A stretch of DNA of 64,000 nt from Pseudomonas sp. DG56-2 (GTDB lineage Bacteria; Pseudomonadota; Gammaproteobacteria; Pseudomonadales; Pseudomonadaceae). The DNA lies in contig NZ_CP032311.1 in NCBI RefSeq assembly GCF_004803755.1, positions 3,612,501 to 3,676,500 of the forward strand, in the 5' to 3' direction. The notes beneath the pieces are model-generated. The model made no database searches and was not told the origin of the DNA. It was given only the letters and a program-made list of their open reading frames with translations. Shown in pieces: positions 9,067 through 18,218 of this stretch; position 1 is the first letter of the stretch; each line of letters opens with the position of its first letter. The position numbers and the translations under genes were made by a program.

Positions 9067-10068
9067 ATGAATCGTTTGCGTGGGTTGTTCCAGCGTTGTG
9101 TCCAGAACGGCAGCCTGTTTGCGGTGTTGTCGGCATTGGGTTTCAGCCTCAAGGCTATTTTCGTCAAGCTGTCCTACGCCGACAGCCAGGTGGATGCAAT
9201 CACCCTGTTGGCCATGCGCATGGGGCTGTCTCTGCCACTGTTTGCCTGGCTGGTATGGGCCAGCCGCGGCCCAAGCAATGCACCGCTGGGTCTCGGTGAT
9301 GGTGTGCGGGTGATGCTCTTGGGGCTGTTCGGCTATTACCTGGCGAGCTTGTTCGACTTCTATGGTCTGCAGTACATCAGCGCCGGCCTCGAGCGGCTGA
9401 TTCTGTTCATTTACCCGACCCTGGTATTGATCTTTCAAGCCATTGCCCTGCGAGAGCGCCCTACCCTGCGCACGCTGGCGGCGATGGGTTTGTGCTATTT
9501 GGGCCTGGGCATCGCCTTCGTGCATGACGTCAGCGTTGCCGGCCTGGGTGGTCAGGTGATGCTAGGCGCGGCGTGGGTGTTTGCGAGTGCGGTGACCTAT
9601 GCGCTGTATTACTCGGGCACCGGCATCATGCTCAAGCGCATGAGCTCCATGCGCCTGGCCGGATTGGCTGGCGGCGCTTCGGCGGTGATGGTTCTGGTGC
9701 ATTACCTGTTGGTTGCCGATTTCAGCGTGCTCTGGCAATTGCCGGGTTCGGTGTGGGTGTATGCCGCCTTGATGGCCCTGGTCTCCACCGTGTTGCCTAT
9801 CTATTGGGTGGCGCTGGCGATCCAGCGCATGGGCGCTACGCATACTGCTGCCGTCGGAAACCTGGGGCCGGTGTTGACGGTGTTTGCGTCCTGGGCAGTG
9901 CTGAGCGAAGAGGTTTCGATCTACCAGATTATCGGCCTGGCCCTGGTGCTGTTTGGTGTTTCCCGCTTGAAACCGCGCCAGGCAAAGTTGCCACGGCAGC
10001 CGAGAAAACCTCGACACCTCCAACACCTCGAGACGCAATCAGCCCCGAGCAGGGGTTGCAGCGATTGA
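9067..10068 (+). CDS. EamA/DMT-family transporter
   Basis: Inner-membrane protein of 333 residues with ten predicted membrane segments in two EamA repeats, the size of drug/metabolite exporters. Typical stretches are GFSLKAIFVKLSYADSQVD and, near the end of repeat two, PVLTVFASWAVLSEEVS. The last 30 residues are basic and proline-rich and probably cytoplasmic. It is divergent from the LysR gene, which probably controls it. Substrate unknown; amino acids and other small metabolites are common for the family. Confidence 0.88.
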   Translation: MNRLRGLFQRCVQNGSLFAVLSALGFSLKAIFVKLSYADSQVDAITLLAMRMGLSLPLFAWLVWASRGPSNAPLGLGDGVRVMLLGLFGYYLASLFDFYGLQYISAGLERLILFIYPTLVLIFQAIALRERPTLRTLAAMGLCYLGLGIAFVHDVSVAGLGGQVMLGAAWVFASAVTYALYYSGTGIMLKRMSSMRLAGLAGGASAVMVLVHYLLVADFSVLWQLPGSVWVYAALMALVSTVLPIYWVALAIQRMGATHTAAVGNLGPVLTVFASWAVLSEEVSIYQIIGLALVLFGVSRLKPRQAKLPRQPRKPRHLQHLETQSAPSRGCSD

Positions 10069-10146
10069 TCGCAAACCGGGCAAGGAAGCCCGGCCAACGC
10101 ATAGGGCTACACTGATTGTCCCAGTCCCGGTTTTCGGAGACCGACG

Positions 10147-10626
10147 ATGACCCGTAAAAATACAATATGCCTGTGGTTCGACGGCACGGCGTTGGACGCT
10201 GCGCAATTCTACGCCCAGACCTTCCCCGACAGCGCCGTGGTCGCCGTGAACCACGCCCCAGGCGATTACCCTTCGGGTAAGACCGGTGATGTGTTGACCG
10301 TAGAGTTCACGGTAATGGGCATTCCCTGCCTGGGCCTGAATGGAGGCCCCACATTCAAACACAGCGAAGCGTTCTCCTTCCAAGTAGCGACCGACGACCA
10401 GGCCGAAACCGATCGTTTCTGGAATGCGATTGTCAGCAATGGCGGCGAGGAAAGTGTCTGTGGTTGGTGCAGGGACAAGTGGGGTATTTCATGGCAGATC
10501 ACACCGCGAATTCTGACCCAGGCAATCACCCATATCGATCGGGCAGCGGCCAAGCGCGCCTTCGAGGCGATGATGGAAATGGGCAAGATAGATATTGCGG
10601 GGATTGAAGCCGCACTCAAGGGCTGA
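10147..10626 (+). CDS. VOC-family protein, PhnB-like
   Basis: Protein of 159 residues with the PhnB-like vicinal-oxygen-chelate fold, often mislabelled 3-demethylubiquinone methyltransferase. Visible are the opening beta strand CLWFDGTALDAAQFYAQTF and the closing motif CGWCRDKWGISWQI. It lies alone, with a hairpin at 10076-10093 upstream and a terminator directly downstream. Its reaction is unknown; relatives are mostly uncharacterised and used as small-molecule binders or putative metalloenzymes. Confidence 0.85.
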   Translation: MTRKNTICLWFDGTALDAAQFYAQTFPDSAVVAVNHAPGDYPSGKTGDVLTVEFTVMGIPCLGLNGGPTFKHSEAFSFQVATDDQAETDRFWNAIVSNGGEESVCGWCRDKWGISWQITPRILTQAITHIDRAAAKRAFEAMMEMGKIDIAGIEAALKG

Positions 10627-10642
10627 AGCAGCATTGCACTCG

Positions 10643-10682
10643 ACGGTGAGCAAGGTGAGTCCTTTCACGCTCGCCGTTTTTC
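10643..10682 (+). terminator. Rho-independent terminator of the VOC gene
   Basis: ACGGTGAGC pairs with GCTCGCCGT (one G-T wobble) and is followed by TTTTTC. It starts 16 bases after the stop of the VOC gene and separates it from the convergent siderophore receptor. Confidence 0.75.
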
Positions 10683-10723
10683 TTCTGCGATTATCAGGTG
10701 CTGGGGGTTACAGGTTTAGCGAC

Positions 10724-12919
10724 TTAGAATTTGTACTTGGCAGTCAGCATGTAGTTACGCGGATTACCGTAGGTATCGGTGGAGCCCCAGGTCACGTCGG
10801 AACCAATCGCTGAGTAGTAGACGCGATCGAAGACATTGTTGGCGTTGAGCTGCAGGTCTAGATGTTTGTTCACCTCATAGCCGGCCATCAGGTCGGTAAC
10901 TGCGTAACTGCCTTGTTCGACCCGATAGCTTCCCCCGGTGACATCCACATCGTTATACATACGGCTTTGCCAGTAGACATTGCCGCCGATACGCAGCTTT
11001 TCCAATGGTCCCTTGAAACGGTAGAGAGTCGACACTTTGAACAGGTGCTCGGGCTGTTCCGGGAGAACGGCCTGGTTCTCTTTGGACGGATCCTGGTCCT
11101 TGATGTAATGGGCACGGGTATAGGTGTAACCGGCACCCACCTGCCATTGCTCGGTCAACGCACCTTGCAACTCCAGATCAAACCCTTGGCTGCGCACCTT
11201 GCCAGCGGCCTGGTAGCAGTCGAGCTTCGGGCAACCGACCGGATTATCCACTTGTACAGCGCGGTTCAACTGATCGACCTGGAATACCGCCAGACTGGCG
11301 TTGAGGGCGCCCTCGAAGTATTCGCCCTTGATGCCAATTTCGTAGTTTTCGCCGACGATCGGCTTGAGCACGCTGCGCGACAGGTCTTTCTCGGTTTGCG
11401 GCGTGAAAATATCTGTGTAGCTGGCATACACCGAGTAGGTGTCGTTGATGTCGTAGATCAGACCGCCATAACGCGTAACGTTACGGGTGACTTTGTAGTC
11501 GCCATCGCCGGCTTGCGGGTCAACGACCTCTGGCCTGTTGTCATAGTCATACCAGTCCAGGCGACCACCGAGAATCAAGGTGAGCGGGTCGGCCAGGCTC
11601 AGTCGGGTGGTCAGGTAAACCCCCTTCTGCGTGGTGACTTCATGATCGTCGTTGGTGCGCACAAAGTTCGGCTTCGGCGCACCGATTGGCAGGCTGAACA
11701 CATAGGGGCTGTAGTTGTGCGTGGTCACGTCGGACTGACGGCTGCTGGTGCCGATGACCACTTCATGGCTGCGGCCGAATGCTTCAACCGGGCCACTGGC
11801 AAATACGTCATAGGCCGTTTTGACTTCATCGTAGCGCGCTTGCCAGGCGGTGGTTGCCAGCGGGCCGCTGTAGCGTGACAGATAGGTGCCGGAGAACAGT
11901 GCTTTCTGCGTCGCTTGGGAAGCCGCCAGGTGCAGTTCCCAATCGTTGGCAAAGCGATGTTTGACTTCGCCAAACACGGTATTGATGTCTTGGGTCTTGT
12001 CTTCCCAATCGGTGCCTGGATACGTGGAGCGTGGCAGATCCAAATGATGACCGTTGGTGCCGATTGGCAGGCCGCCCCAGAAAAAGTTGGTCCGGTCATG
12101 CTGACGGGAAAAGCCCAAGGTTGCGGTGGTGTCTTCACTCAGGTCTGCCTCGCCCACGGCATAGAACACGCCGTGATCACTGTTCTCCTTGTCGCGGAAG
12201 GTGTCGGCATCGCGGTACGAGCCTACAACTCGACCGCGCAGGGTGCCGCTTTCGTTCAGCGGGCTGGAGGCATCGATTTCACCTCGGTTGTCATCCCAAC
12301 TGCCGGTAGCCCCGGTCAAGGTCACTTGCTGATCGGCAGTCGGGCGTTTGCGCACCATGTTGATCGCCGCCGAAGGGTTACCGCTACCGGTGATCAAGCC
12401 GGTTGCCCCACGAATAATCTCGACCCGATCAAACATCGCCAGGTTCGGCTGTACACCTACCCCCCACCCCGAATAGGACGTCGGCAGGCCGTCGTACATG
12501 ATGTTATCGATGTCGAAACCGCGAGCGCTATAGGTTTGCCGCCCCGGACCGCTGGACTGGCTGAGGAACAGGCCGGGGGTCGCCTTGACCACGTCATTGA
12601 CACTGGTCATGGCCTGATCGTCCATGCGCTGGCGGGTAATCACCGTCACCGCCTGCGGGGTTTCACGCATGGTCAGGGGCAGCTTGGTAGCGGTCTGCAT
12701 GGCGCCAGTGGTATACGAGCCTGTACCTTCGGTGGTCTGACCCAAGCCAGTGGAGTTGATGCTCAAGGCATCAAGGATCATCGTTTCGCCATCACCGGCC
12801 TGGGCGGCAGGTTTGTCGTCAGTCGAAGCAACCGCGATCGGTTCCTGGGCAACAGCGAAGGGGGCGGCGCTTGCCAGTGAGACAGCAACAGCGAGGGCGC
12901 GGGGCCAAAAAGGGTGCAC
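10724..12919 (-). CDS. TonB-dependent siderophore receptor
   Basis: Outer-membrane receptor of 731 residues. A signal peptide ends near FAVAQ (about residue 25). The plug has KLPLTMRETPQAVTVITRQ, SARGFDIDNIMYDGLP and IIRGATGLITGSGNPS, the FhuE/FpvB-type pattern. The barrel ends in the OMP signature with a terminal Phe (LTAKYKF). There is no N-terminal signalling domain. A perfect Fur palindrome lies 142 bases upstream, so the gene should be induced by iron limitation. It resembles hydroxamate or pyoverdine receptors of the FhuE group, but the ligand cannot be named. Confidence 0.92.
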   Translation of the reverse strand: MHPFWPRALAVAVSLASAAPFAVAQEPIAVASTDDKPAAQAGDGETMILDALSINSTGLGQTTEGTGSYTTGAMQTATKLPLTMRETPQAVTVITRQRMDDQAMTSVNDVVKATPGLFLSQSSGPGRQTYSARGFDIDNIMYDGLPTSYSGWGVGVQPNLAMFDRVEIIRGATGLITGSGNPSAAINMVRKRPTADQQVTLTGATGSWDDNRGEIDASSPLNESGTLRGRVVGSYRDADTFRDKENSDHGVFYAVGEADLSEDTTATLGFSRQHDRTNFFWGGLPIGTNGHHLDLPRSTYPGTDWEDKTQDINTVFGEVKHRFANDWELHLAASQATQKALFSGTYLSRYSGPLATTAWQARYDEVKTAYDVFASGPVEAFGRSHEVVIGTSSRQSDVTTHNYSPYVFSLPIGAPKPNFVRTNDDHEVTTQKGVYLTTRLSLADPLTLILGGRLDWYDYDNRPEVVDPQAGDGDYKVTRNVTRYGGLIYDINDTYSVYASYTDIFTPQTEKDLSRSVLKPIVGENYEIGIKGEYFEGALNASLAVFQVDQLNRAVQVDNPVGCPKLDCYQAAGKVRSQGFDLELQGALTEQWQVGAGYTYTRAHYIKDQDPSKENQAVLPEQPEHLFKVSTLYRFKGPLEKLRIGGNVYWQSRMYNDVDVTGGSYRVEQGSYAVTDLMAGYEVNKHLDLQLNANNVFDRVYYSAIGSDVTWGSTDTYGNPRNYMLTAKYKF

Positions 12920-13060
12920 GCAGACTTCTCCTTACATTTGCAGGTGTGTAATTCAGCGATTGGGGTGCGCGGGTGTCTCAGAGGCAGGCGTAACGGGTAG
13001 GTCAGACTGCGGATTGAAACGGCTGTTGCCCGGCTCGGAAACAGCAAATACGATTACTTT

Positions 13061-13075
13061 TGATAATCGTTATCA
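13061..13075. promoter_or_regulatory. Fur box upstream of siderophore receptor
   Basis: TGATAATCGTTATCA is a perfect 6-3-6 palindrome matching the core of the Fur consensus (GATAATGATAATCATTATC). It lies in the 348-base gap 12920-13267 upstream of the receptor, which begins at 12919. The rest of that gap holds the downstream terminator of the amidohydrolase and nothing else I can recognise. Confidence 0.85.
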
Positions 13076-13215
13076 TTAGCTTGTCAGAATGTGTCGCAAA
13101 TAAAAAGCCTTGGCGGCCTGTTTGTTGACGAATTTTTCACATCCCCTGCGCACTACCCTGCCCGTCTCTCGAAAAATGGGGAGGTTGCGCGTTTCGCCGA
13201 TGGCTGCGCTGTCAA

Positions 13216-13246
13216 AGAAAAAGGGGCCGTAAATGACCCCTTTCAG
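13216..13246 (-). terminator. Rho-independent terminator of the amidohydrolase gene
   Basis: On the minus strand AAAGGGG (13243-13237) pairs with CCCCTTT (13226-13220), followed by TTCTTT. It lies about 25 bases past the stop of the amidohydrolase gene. Confidence 0.75.
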
Positions 13247-13267
13247 ACAACGACTGCTCGATACGCG

Positions 13268-15208
13268 TCAGTTGGTGTAGATCGTCTGTCCACGGAATAC
13301 GGTCTGCACAACTTTGGTATCGGCGATTTGTTCGGGTTTGCCCTGCTCGACCAAACTGAACAGGTTGCGATCTAACACAATGAAATCGGCTGACTTACCC
13401 GGTTCAATCGAGCCGATAATTTTGTCTTGGCGAACCGCTCGAGCGCCGTTGATGGTGTAAGCGTCCAGCATCTGCTCCAACGTGGCCGACTGCTCCGCGT
13501 TGTAGGCGGGCTCACCAGGAATGGCGCGGGTGATACCGGCAGCGATATTCATGAATGGACGCGGGTCGCGCGAGTCGACTGGCGCATCACTGCCCGCGAC
13601 CAGAACCGCCCCGGCCTTGTAGGAGCTTTGCACCGGGTAGGTGGCATTCCAGGTGTAGTTGTTTTTGTTGTAGAGCAGGTCGTTGATGTCCTGGCCCTTT
13701 TTACTCTTCTCCAGAAATGGGGTGATCAGCACGTCATACTCTGGCTGCTGATTGATCCAGGCGTAGGTATAGGTCAAAAAGACGCCCAGTTCGCCGAGGC
13801 GGCGTTGATCGTCCGGATGGATCACCTGCAAGTGGGCAAGGGTATGCGGGATATGGCTGTTGCCATTGCGTTGCCGCGCAGCCTCAAGCGCATCAAGAGC
13901 CACCCGCGTGGCACGGTCGCCAATGCTATGTACATGGATGGCGAAACCATCGGCATCGAGTGCACTGGCGTAGTTCTTGAAGTCCTCATCGCGGTAATTG
14001 ACGATACCGTTATTCTTGGAATCTTCGCTGTCGGCGCTGACAGTGATCGCGCCAGTGTCCTCATTGAGTTTTAGATGGGGGGTTTGGTAGGTATGCAACA
14101 TCCCGGCGTTGGGTGAAAACGGCGGATTACTGAACGAGTCGCCTTCAAGCACACCATCGGCAAATATCTTCACCGCATCGGCCTTGATCAGCGGGTTGTC
14201 AGCGAACGCGGCGCGTACTTCCTGGGCTTTTTTCAAGTGACCGGCAATATCGACCTTGCCCTTGTAGTCATCGTCAATGAAACAGGTGGCAGCCGTGACC
14301 CGCATGTTCAGCAGGTTCTGCGTTTGCATCTTCACCAACTGTTCACGGATGAAATCGTTGCTACACGCATCCTGGATGCTGGTGATACCACTTTGCGCCA
14401 TGACCTTGGCGACGTCCGGAAGGATATCGCCATAGATTTTTTCACCGCGCGGATCGCCCGGTTTTTGCGCGAACATGTCGAAGTTGCCCACCGGGATCTT
14501 TTCTTTCGCCGCATCACGTACCACCCCGGTGTCGAGGCTGACATAAGGCGCCAACTCGGCGAACACACCGCCCTTGCCCAGCGTCTTGGGGTTGAAACCG
14601 ACGCTGTTGCCCTGCTCGTCTTCAGCCATGCTCAAGGCTTTGGAGTTATAGGCAGTGGCATGGCCGTCGACCCCGGACAAGATGATCGGATGACCCTCGG
14701 CAACTGCATCGAGGGCTGCAAGAATGGTCTTGTATTGGGCCGTCGGTTCGTTGCCTTCATAGGGAACCCACTGGTCGATCTTAAGCCAGGCACCCGGCTC
14801 ACTCGCGTAGCGAGGCAGGCACTCCTTCACCTTGCTGGCCAATTGATCGAGATTCACCGCCTTGCCTTGCAGATCGCAGACATCCAGCGCGACCGTACCC
14901 AGCACATGGATATGGTTGTCATGCAGCCCCGGCAGCACCATTTTCCCGCCCAGGTCGACGACCTGAAAGCCTTGCTTGATGAAGCTTTCTGCCCCCTCTC
15001 GGTTACCGGTATAAACAAATTTGTCATCGGCCACGGCGATGGCTTCGACTTTTTGGTGCTGGCGATTCTGGGTGTAGATCTCGCCATTGAGGTACACCGT
15101 GTTCTTACCGCTGTCGACGGTTGCAGCCAACGCTTGTCCGCAGCCAACAACCCCTGCGATCAGGGCGATGGAGGAAAGCGATAGGTGTTGTTTTTGTTTT
15201 GAGCGCAT
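13268..15208 (-). CDS. Exported amidohydrolase, YtcJ-like
   Basis: Metal-dependent hydrolase of 646 residues. A Sec signal peptide (residues 1-29, ending GCGQALAA) places it in the periplasm. The TIM-barrel amidohydrolase motifs are the N-terminal GLHDNHIH (HxH ligands near residue 100), HVHSIGDRATR and HIPHTLAHLQVIHP further on, and AGSDAPVDSRDPRP with the catalytic Asp. The composite beta domain ends with KSADFIVLDRNLF. Relatives have unproven amide or imide substrates. It is divergent from a TetR regulator, and a 10-bp-arm palindrome lies between them. A strong terminator follows. Confidence 0.85.
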   Translation of the reverse strand: MRSKQKQHLSLSSIALIAGVVGCGQALAATVDSGKNTVYLNGEIYTQNRQHQKVEAIAVADDKFVYTGNREGAESFIKQGFQVVDLGGKMVLPGLHDNHIHVLGTVALDVCDLQGKAVNLDQLASKVKECLPRYASEPGAWLKIDQWVPYEGNEPTAQYKTILAALDAVAEGHPIILSGVDGHATAYNSKALSMAEDEQGNSVGFNPKTLGKGGVFAELAPYVSLDTGVVRDAAKEKIPVGNFDMFAQKPGDPRGEKIYGDILPDVAKVMAQSGITSIQDACSNDFIREQLVKMQTQNLLNMRVTAATCFIDDDYKGKVDIAGHLKKAQEVRAAFADNPLIKADAVKIFADGVLEGDSFSNPPFSPNAGMLHTYQTPHLKLNEDTGAITVSADSEDSKNNGIVNYRDEDFKNYASALDADGFAIHVHSIGDRATRVALDALEAARQRNGNSHIPHTLAHLQVIHPDDQRRLGELGVFLTYTYAWINQQPEYDVLITPFLEKSKKGQDINDLLYNKNNYTWNATYPVQSSYKAGAVLVAGSDAPVDSRDPRPFMNIAAGITRAIPGEPAYNAEQSATLEQMLDAYTINGARAVRQDKIIGSIEPGKSADFIVLDRNLFSLVEQGKPEQIADTKVVQTVFRGQTIYTN

Positions 15209-15220
15209 ACCTTCTCCGTT

Positions 15221-15244
15221 AAATTACAGTAAATACTGTAATTT
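15221..15244. promoter_or_regulatory. Palindromic operator between amidohydrolase and TetR genes
   Basis: AAATTACAGT (15221-15230) and ACTGTAATTT (15235-15244) are exact reverse complements around AAAT. The site is 13 bases upstream of the amidohydrolase start, over or next to its promoter, and about 80 bases from the TetR start. Its length and symmetry suit a TetR dimer, most likely the divergent regulator. Confidence 0.7.
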
Positions 15245-15324
15245 GTTCTTCTACCAGCGTTGCGCAACAGCGTCAATTGTCGAGATTTGACTCCATCGAC
15301 CGAGTCAATGTGAAATGCGGGCCA

Positions 15325-15996
15325 ATGAACGATAAGGCTGGGGGCTGGATGACTTCGCAAGACTTGAGAATGCGCCGCGAGCCGCGGCAACAGCGGACCT
15401 TGGCGATCATCGAAAAGGTCGAACAAGCAACGTTGGCGCTGCTCAAGGAGGGCGGCATCACCCAGCTCAACACCAATGCCATTGCCGAACGCTCCGGCAT
15501 CGACATCAAATCGCTCTACCGTTTTTTCCCCAACAAGGAAGCAATCGTCTATCGCCTGGCCGAGCAATGGCTGACGGAAATCCGCAGTCGGGAAAAGGCA
15601 CTGTATGAAAGCGAACTGAGCCTGGTACAAATCTGGGACGCCCTGGATGACATGATCGATGGCATCGAGCAGCAGTACTCGGGTTACAGCGCACTCTGGC
15701 AGGCAATGGATGTGATACCCGCATTGCATGGCCTGGAGCAGGAACATGAAGCGATCCACATCGCCAACATGGTGGAACTGCTGAAAAAGCATGGCTGCTG
15801 CTGGCCGCAGAAGGAAATCACCGAACTTGCCCGGTATCTGTATCGAACCTGGGATGTGGTCAAGCAAGGCAGCATCGAACAAGGCGAAGCACGTGGCCTG
15901 ATGTGGCGCGCACATAAAAAATGGCAACACCGGCTGCTCTTGTCGGCAGTTGAATGCCAGGACTGCGCTGCGTTTGAACGGGATCTTCTGGTTTAG
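15325..15996 (+). CDS. TetR/AcrR-family repressor
   Basis: Regulator of about 223 residues. The HTH is visible at NAIAERSGIDIKSLYRFF, followed by PNKEAIVYRLAEQW. The C-terminal helical domain has GLEQEHEAIHIANMVELL. The start is uncertain: ATG at 15325 is used; ATG at 15349 has a better purine-rich leader (GGGGG), and a TTG at 15277 is less likely. It stands divergent from the amidohydrolase and probably represses it, and itself, through the palindrome at 15221-15244. The inducer is likely the substrate of the amidohydrolase. Confidence 0.88.
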   Translation: MNDKAGGWMTSQDLRMRREPRQQRTLAIIEKVEQATLALLKEGGITQLNTNAIAERSGIDIKSLYRFFPNKEAIVYRLAEQWLTEIRSREKALYESELSLVQIWDALDDMIDGIEQQYSGYSALWQAMDVIPALHGLEQEHEAIHIANMVELLKKHGCCWPQKEITELARYLYRTWDVVKQGSIEQGEARGLMWRAHKKWQHRLLLSAVECQDCAAFERDLLV

Positions 15997-16032
15997 ACCG
16001 CGCGTTATGCAAGGCCTGCTCTTACCACGCCT

Positions 16033-16950
16033 TCATCCTAGCGCAGGCAGGCTGTAGCGCTCGGCAAAGTAGTGTCGGAAGAACTCCACCGCCACGCGCA
16101 CCTTTGCCGAGCTTGCCAGCGGCGAGGTATAGACCGCCCAGATATCCGCCGGTTGGTGATAGTCGCCCAGCACCTGGACCAGTCGCCCGTTTTCCAGGCT
16201 GTCGTGTACATCCCACCACGAGCGCAGCAATATCCCGCGACCATCCAGGCACCACTGATGAGCTACTTCGCCATGGTTGCTCGACAAGCTGCCAGTCACC
16301 CGGACGCTCTCCTCACCATTGGGTCCTTCTAACTGCCAGATACCAAAGGGGTGGTCGCGTTCCTTGATCACCAGGCAGTCATGGCTGCCCAGCTCGGCCA
16401 GCACTTTGGGCGTGCCACGGCGCGCCAGGTAGGCGGGTGAGGCACACAGCACCCGGCGGTTCCGGGCCAGGGGTTTGGCGATCAGGTTGGGGGCAATGAT
16501 GTTGCCAACCCGGATATCCAGGTCCACGCCCTCCTCGATCAAATCCACCAAGCGGTCGTGAACATCCAGCCTTATGTCCAGGCGCGGATACCGCTCGGCC
16601 AATTCCGACAAGGCCGGGGCCACGAAGCGCCGCCCCAGACCCAGGCTGCTGGCAATGCGCAACTGTCCTGCCGGCTCGCGGTGCTGGGCGCTGATGTCGT
16701 CACCCATGCGCTGCACCGCATCGAAAATCTGTTGCGCCCATTGGTAAACCCGCTCGCCCTCCTCGCTAATGGTCACCCGGCGAGTGGTGCGATGCAGCAA
16801 GCGTACTTCAAGGGTTTGCTCGAGCACGCGAATGCGCTTGCTGACAAAGGCCGCCGACATGCCCAGCTCATCAGCCACCGCGGCGAAGCTGGCGCGCTTG
16901 GCCACCTGAAGAAAGATATTGAGATCGTCGAGGCTAGGAAAATTATTCAC
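16033..16950 (-). CDS. LysR-family regulator, DmlR-like
   Basis: LysR factor of about 305 residues. A GTG at 16950 begins the family N-terminus NNFPSLDDLNIFLQVA; a TTG at 16971 would add seven residues. The HTH is SFAAVADELGMSAAFVSKR and the second helix region RRVTISEEGERVYQWAQ. The effector domain contains LDIRLDVHDRLVDLIEEGVD, shortened here to IRLDVHDRLVDLIEEG, typical of the DmlR subgroup. It is divergent from the malate/tartrate dehydrogenase gene. This mirrors E. coli dmlR-dmlA, so activation by D-malate is the natural inference. Confidence 0.85.
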   Translation of the reverse strand: MNNFPSLDDLNIFLQVAKRASFAAVADELGMSAAFVSKRIRVLEQTLEVRLLHRTTRRVTISEEGERVYQWAQQIFDAVQRMGDDISAQHREPAGQLRIASSLGLGRRFVAPALSELAERYPRLDIRLDVHDRLVDLIEEGVDLDIRVGNIIAPNLIAKPLARNRRVLCASPAYLARRGTPKVLAELGSHDCLVIKERDHPFGIWQLEGPNGEESVRVTGSLSSNHGEVAHQWCLDGRGILLRSWWDVHDSLENGRLVQVLGDYHQPADIWAVYTSPLASSAKVRVAVEFFRHYFAERYSLPALG

Positions 16951-17047
16951 GTTTCGTGTTCTAAGAATCAATGAATGGCGAGATTATCTCTGAATCAAGC
17001 CCTTATAGCATGGTCGGCACCTGTTCCCTAGACAACGAGTGCGCCCC

Positions 17048-18139
17048 ATGATCAAGACTTTCAGAATCGCCGCAATCCCTGGTGACGGCATCGGCATCGA
17101 AGTTCTCCCCGAAGGTATCCGCGTGGTCGAGGCTGCTGCGCGCAAGCACGGCCTGGACATCAGCTTTGAATTCTTCGAGTGGGCCAGCTGCGATTACTAC
17201 CTGGCTCACGGCAAAATGATGCCGGACGACTGGTTCGAGCAGCTCAAGGATTTCGATGCTCTGTACTTCGGCGCAGTGGGTTGGCCAGACAAGGTTCCGG
17301 ATCACATCTCTTTGTGGGGCTCGCTGCTCAAGTTCCGTCGCGACTTCGACCAGTACGTAAACATTCGCCCGGTGCGCCTGTTCCCGGGCGTACCTTGCCC
17401 CCTGGCCGGCCGCGAGCCAGGTGATATCGACTTCGTGGTTATCCGCGAAAACACCGAAGGCGAATACTCGTCCCTGGGCGGGCGCATGTTCGAAGGCACC
17501 GAAAACGAATTTGTCCTGCAAGAATCGGTGTTCACTCGCCGCGGCGTTGATCGCATCCTCAAGTACGCCTTCGATGTGGCCCAGACCCGCGAACGCAAGC
17601 ATGTCACCTCGGCGACCAAGTCCAACGGCATGGCCGTGAGCATGCCGTACTGGGATGAGCGCACCGCCGCCATGGCTGCCAATTATCCGGAAATCAGCTG
17701 GGACAAGCAGCACATTGATATCCTCTGCGCCCGTTTCGTGTTGCAACCGGATCGCTTCGACGTCGTTGTAGCCTCGAACCTGTTCGGCGACATCCTTTCC
17801 GACCTCGGTCCAGCCTGCGCTGGCACCATTGGAATCGCGCCATCGGCCAACCTCAACCCAGAGCGCAAATTCCCATCCCTGTTCGAACCCGTGCACGGCT
17901 CGGCGCCGGACATTTTCGGCCAGAACATCGCCAACCCGATCGCAATGATCTGGTCCGGTGCACTGATGCTCGAGTTCCTCGGTAACGACGGTGCCGACGC
18001 CCGCTATCGCGCAGCCCACGATGACATTCTCAAGGCCATCGAACAGGTCATTGCTACCGGTGACACCACGCGAGACATGGGTGGGCAGAAATCGACCCAG
18101 GAAGTCGGCCAGGCCATCACAGCACTGATCGAAGCCTGA
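17048..18139 (+). CDS. dmlA: D-malate / tartrate dehydrogenase (decarboxylating)
   Basis: NAD-dependent beta-decarboxylating dehydrogenase of 363 residues, of the DmlA/TtuC branch of the isopropylmalate dehydrogenase family. It oxidises (R)-malate to pyruvate and CO2; many members also act on tartrate. Motifs are AAIPGDGIG near the start, REPGDIDFVVIRENTEGEYS, the lysine in KHVTSATKSNGM, the metal Asp in SNLFGDILSDLGP and the nucleotide loop EPVHGSAPDI. The ATG at 17048 is chosen over a GTG nine bases upstream. It sits between a DmlR-like regulator and the carnitine genes, where it would take malate made from carnitine. ttuC is an equally used name. Confidence 0.88.
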   Translation: MIKTFRIAAIPGDGIGIEVLPEGIRVVEAAARKHGLDISFEFFEWASCDYYLAHGKMMPDDWFEQLKDFDALYFGAVGWPDKVPDHISLWGSLLKFRRDFDQYVNIRPVRLFPGVPCPLAGREPGDIDFVVIRENTEGEYSSLGGRMFEGTENEFVLQESVFTRRGVDRILKYAFDVAQTRERKHVTSATKSNGMAVSMPYWDERTAAMAANYPEISWDKQHIDILCARFVLQPDRFDVVVASNLFGDILSDLGPACAGTIGIAPSANLNPERKFPSLFEPVHGSAPDIFGQNIANPIAMIWSGALMLEFLGNDGADARYRAAHDDILKAIEQVIATGDTTRDMGGQKSTQEVGQAITALIEA

Positions 18140-18145
18140 GAAAGC

Positions 18146-18182
18146 AGGGCCGACCATCAGAATTGTCTGACAAACCGGCCCT
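18146..18182. terminator. Stem-loop after dmlA
   Basis: AGGGCCG (18146-18152) pairs with CGGCCCT (18176-18182) directly after the stop codon. There is no T run, so it may be a weak terminator or an mRNA-stabilising hairpin. Confidence 0.45.
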
Positions 18183-18218
18183 CACCCTCTTGCTAGCGGC
18201 GTGGATTAAATGCAAAAT

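Noticed and set aside
10076..10093. CCGGGC/GCCCGG hairpin after the EamA gene as a terminator
   Set aside because: It is short and has no T run, so I do not claim termination.
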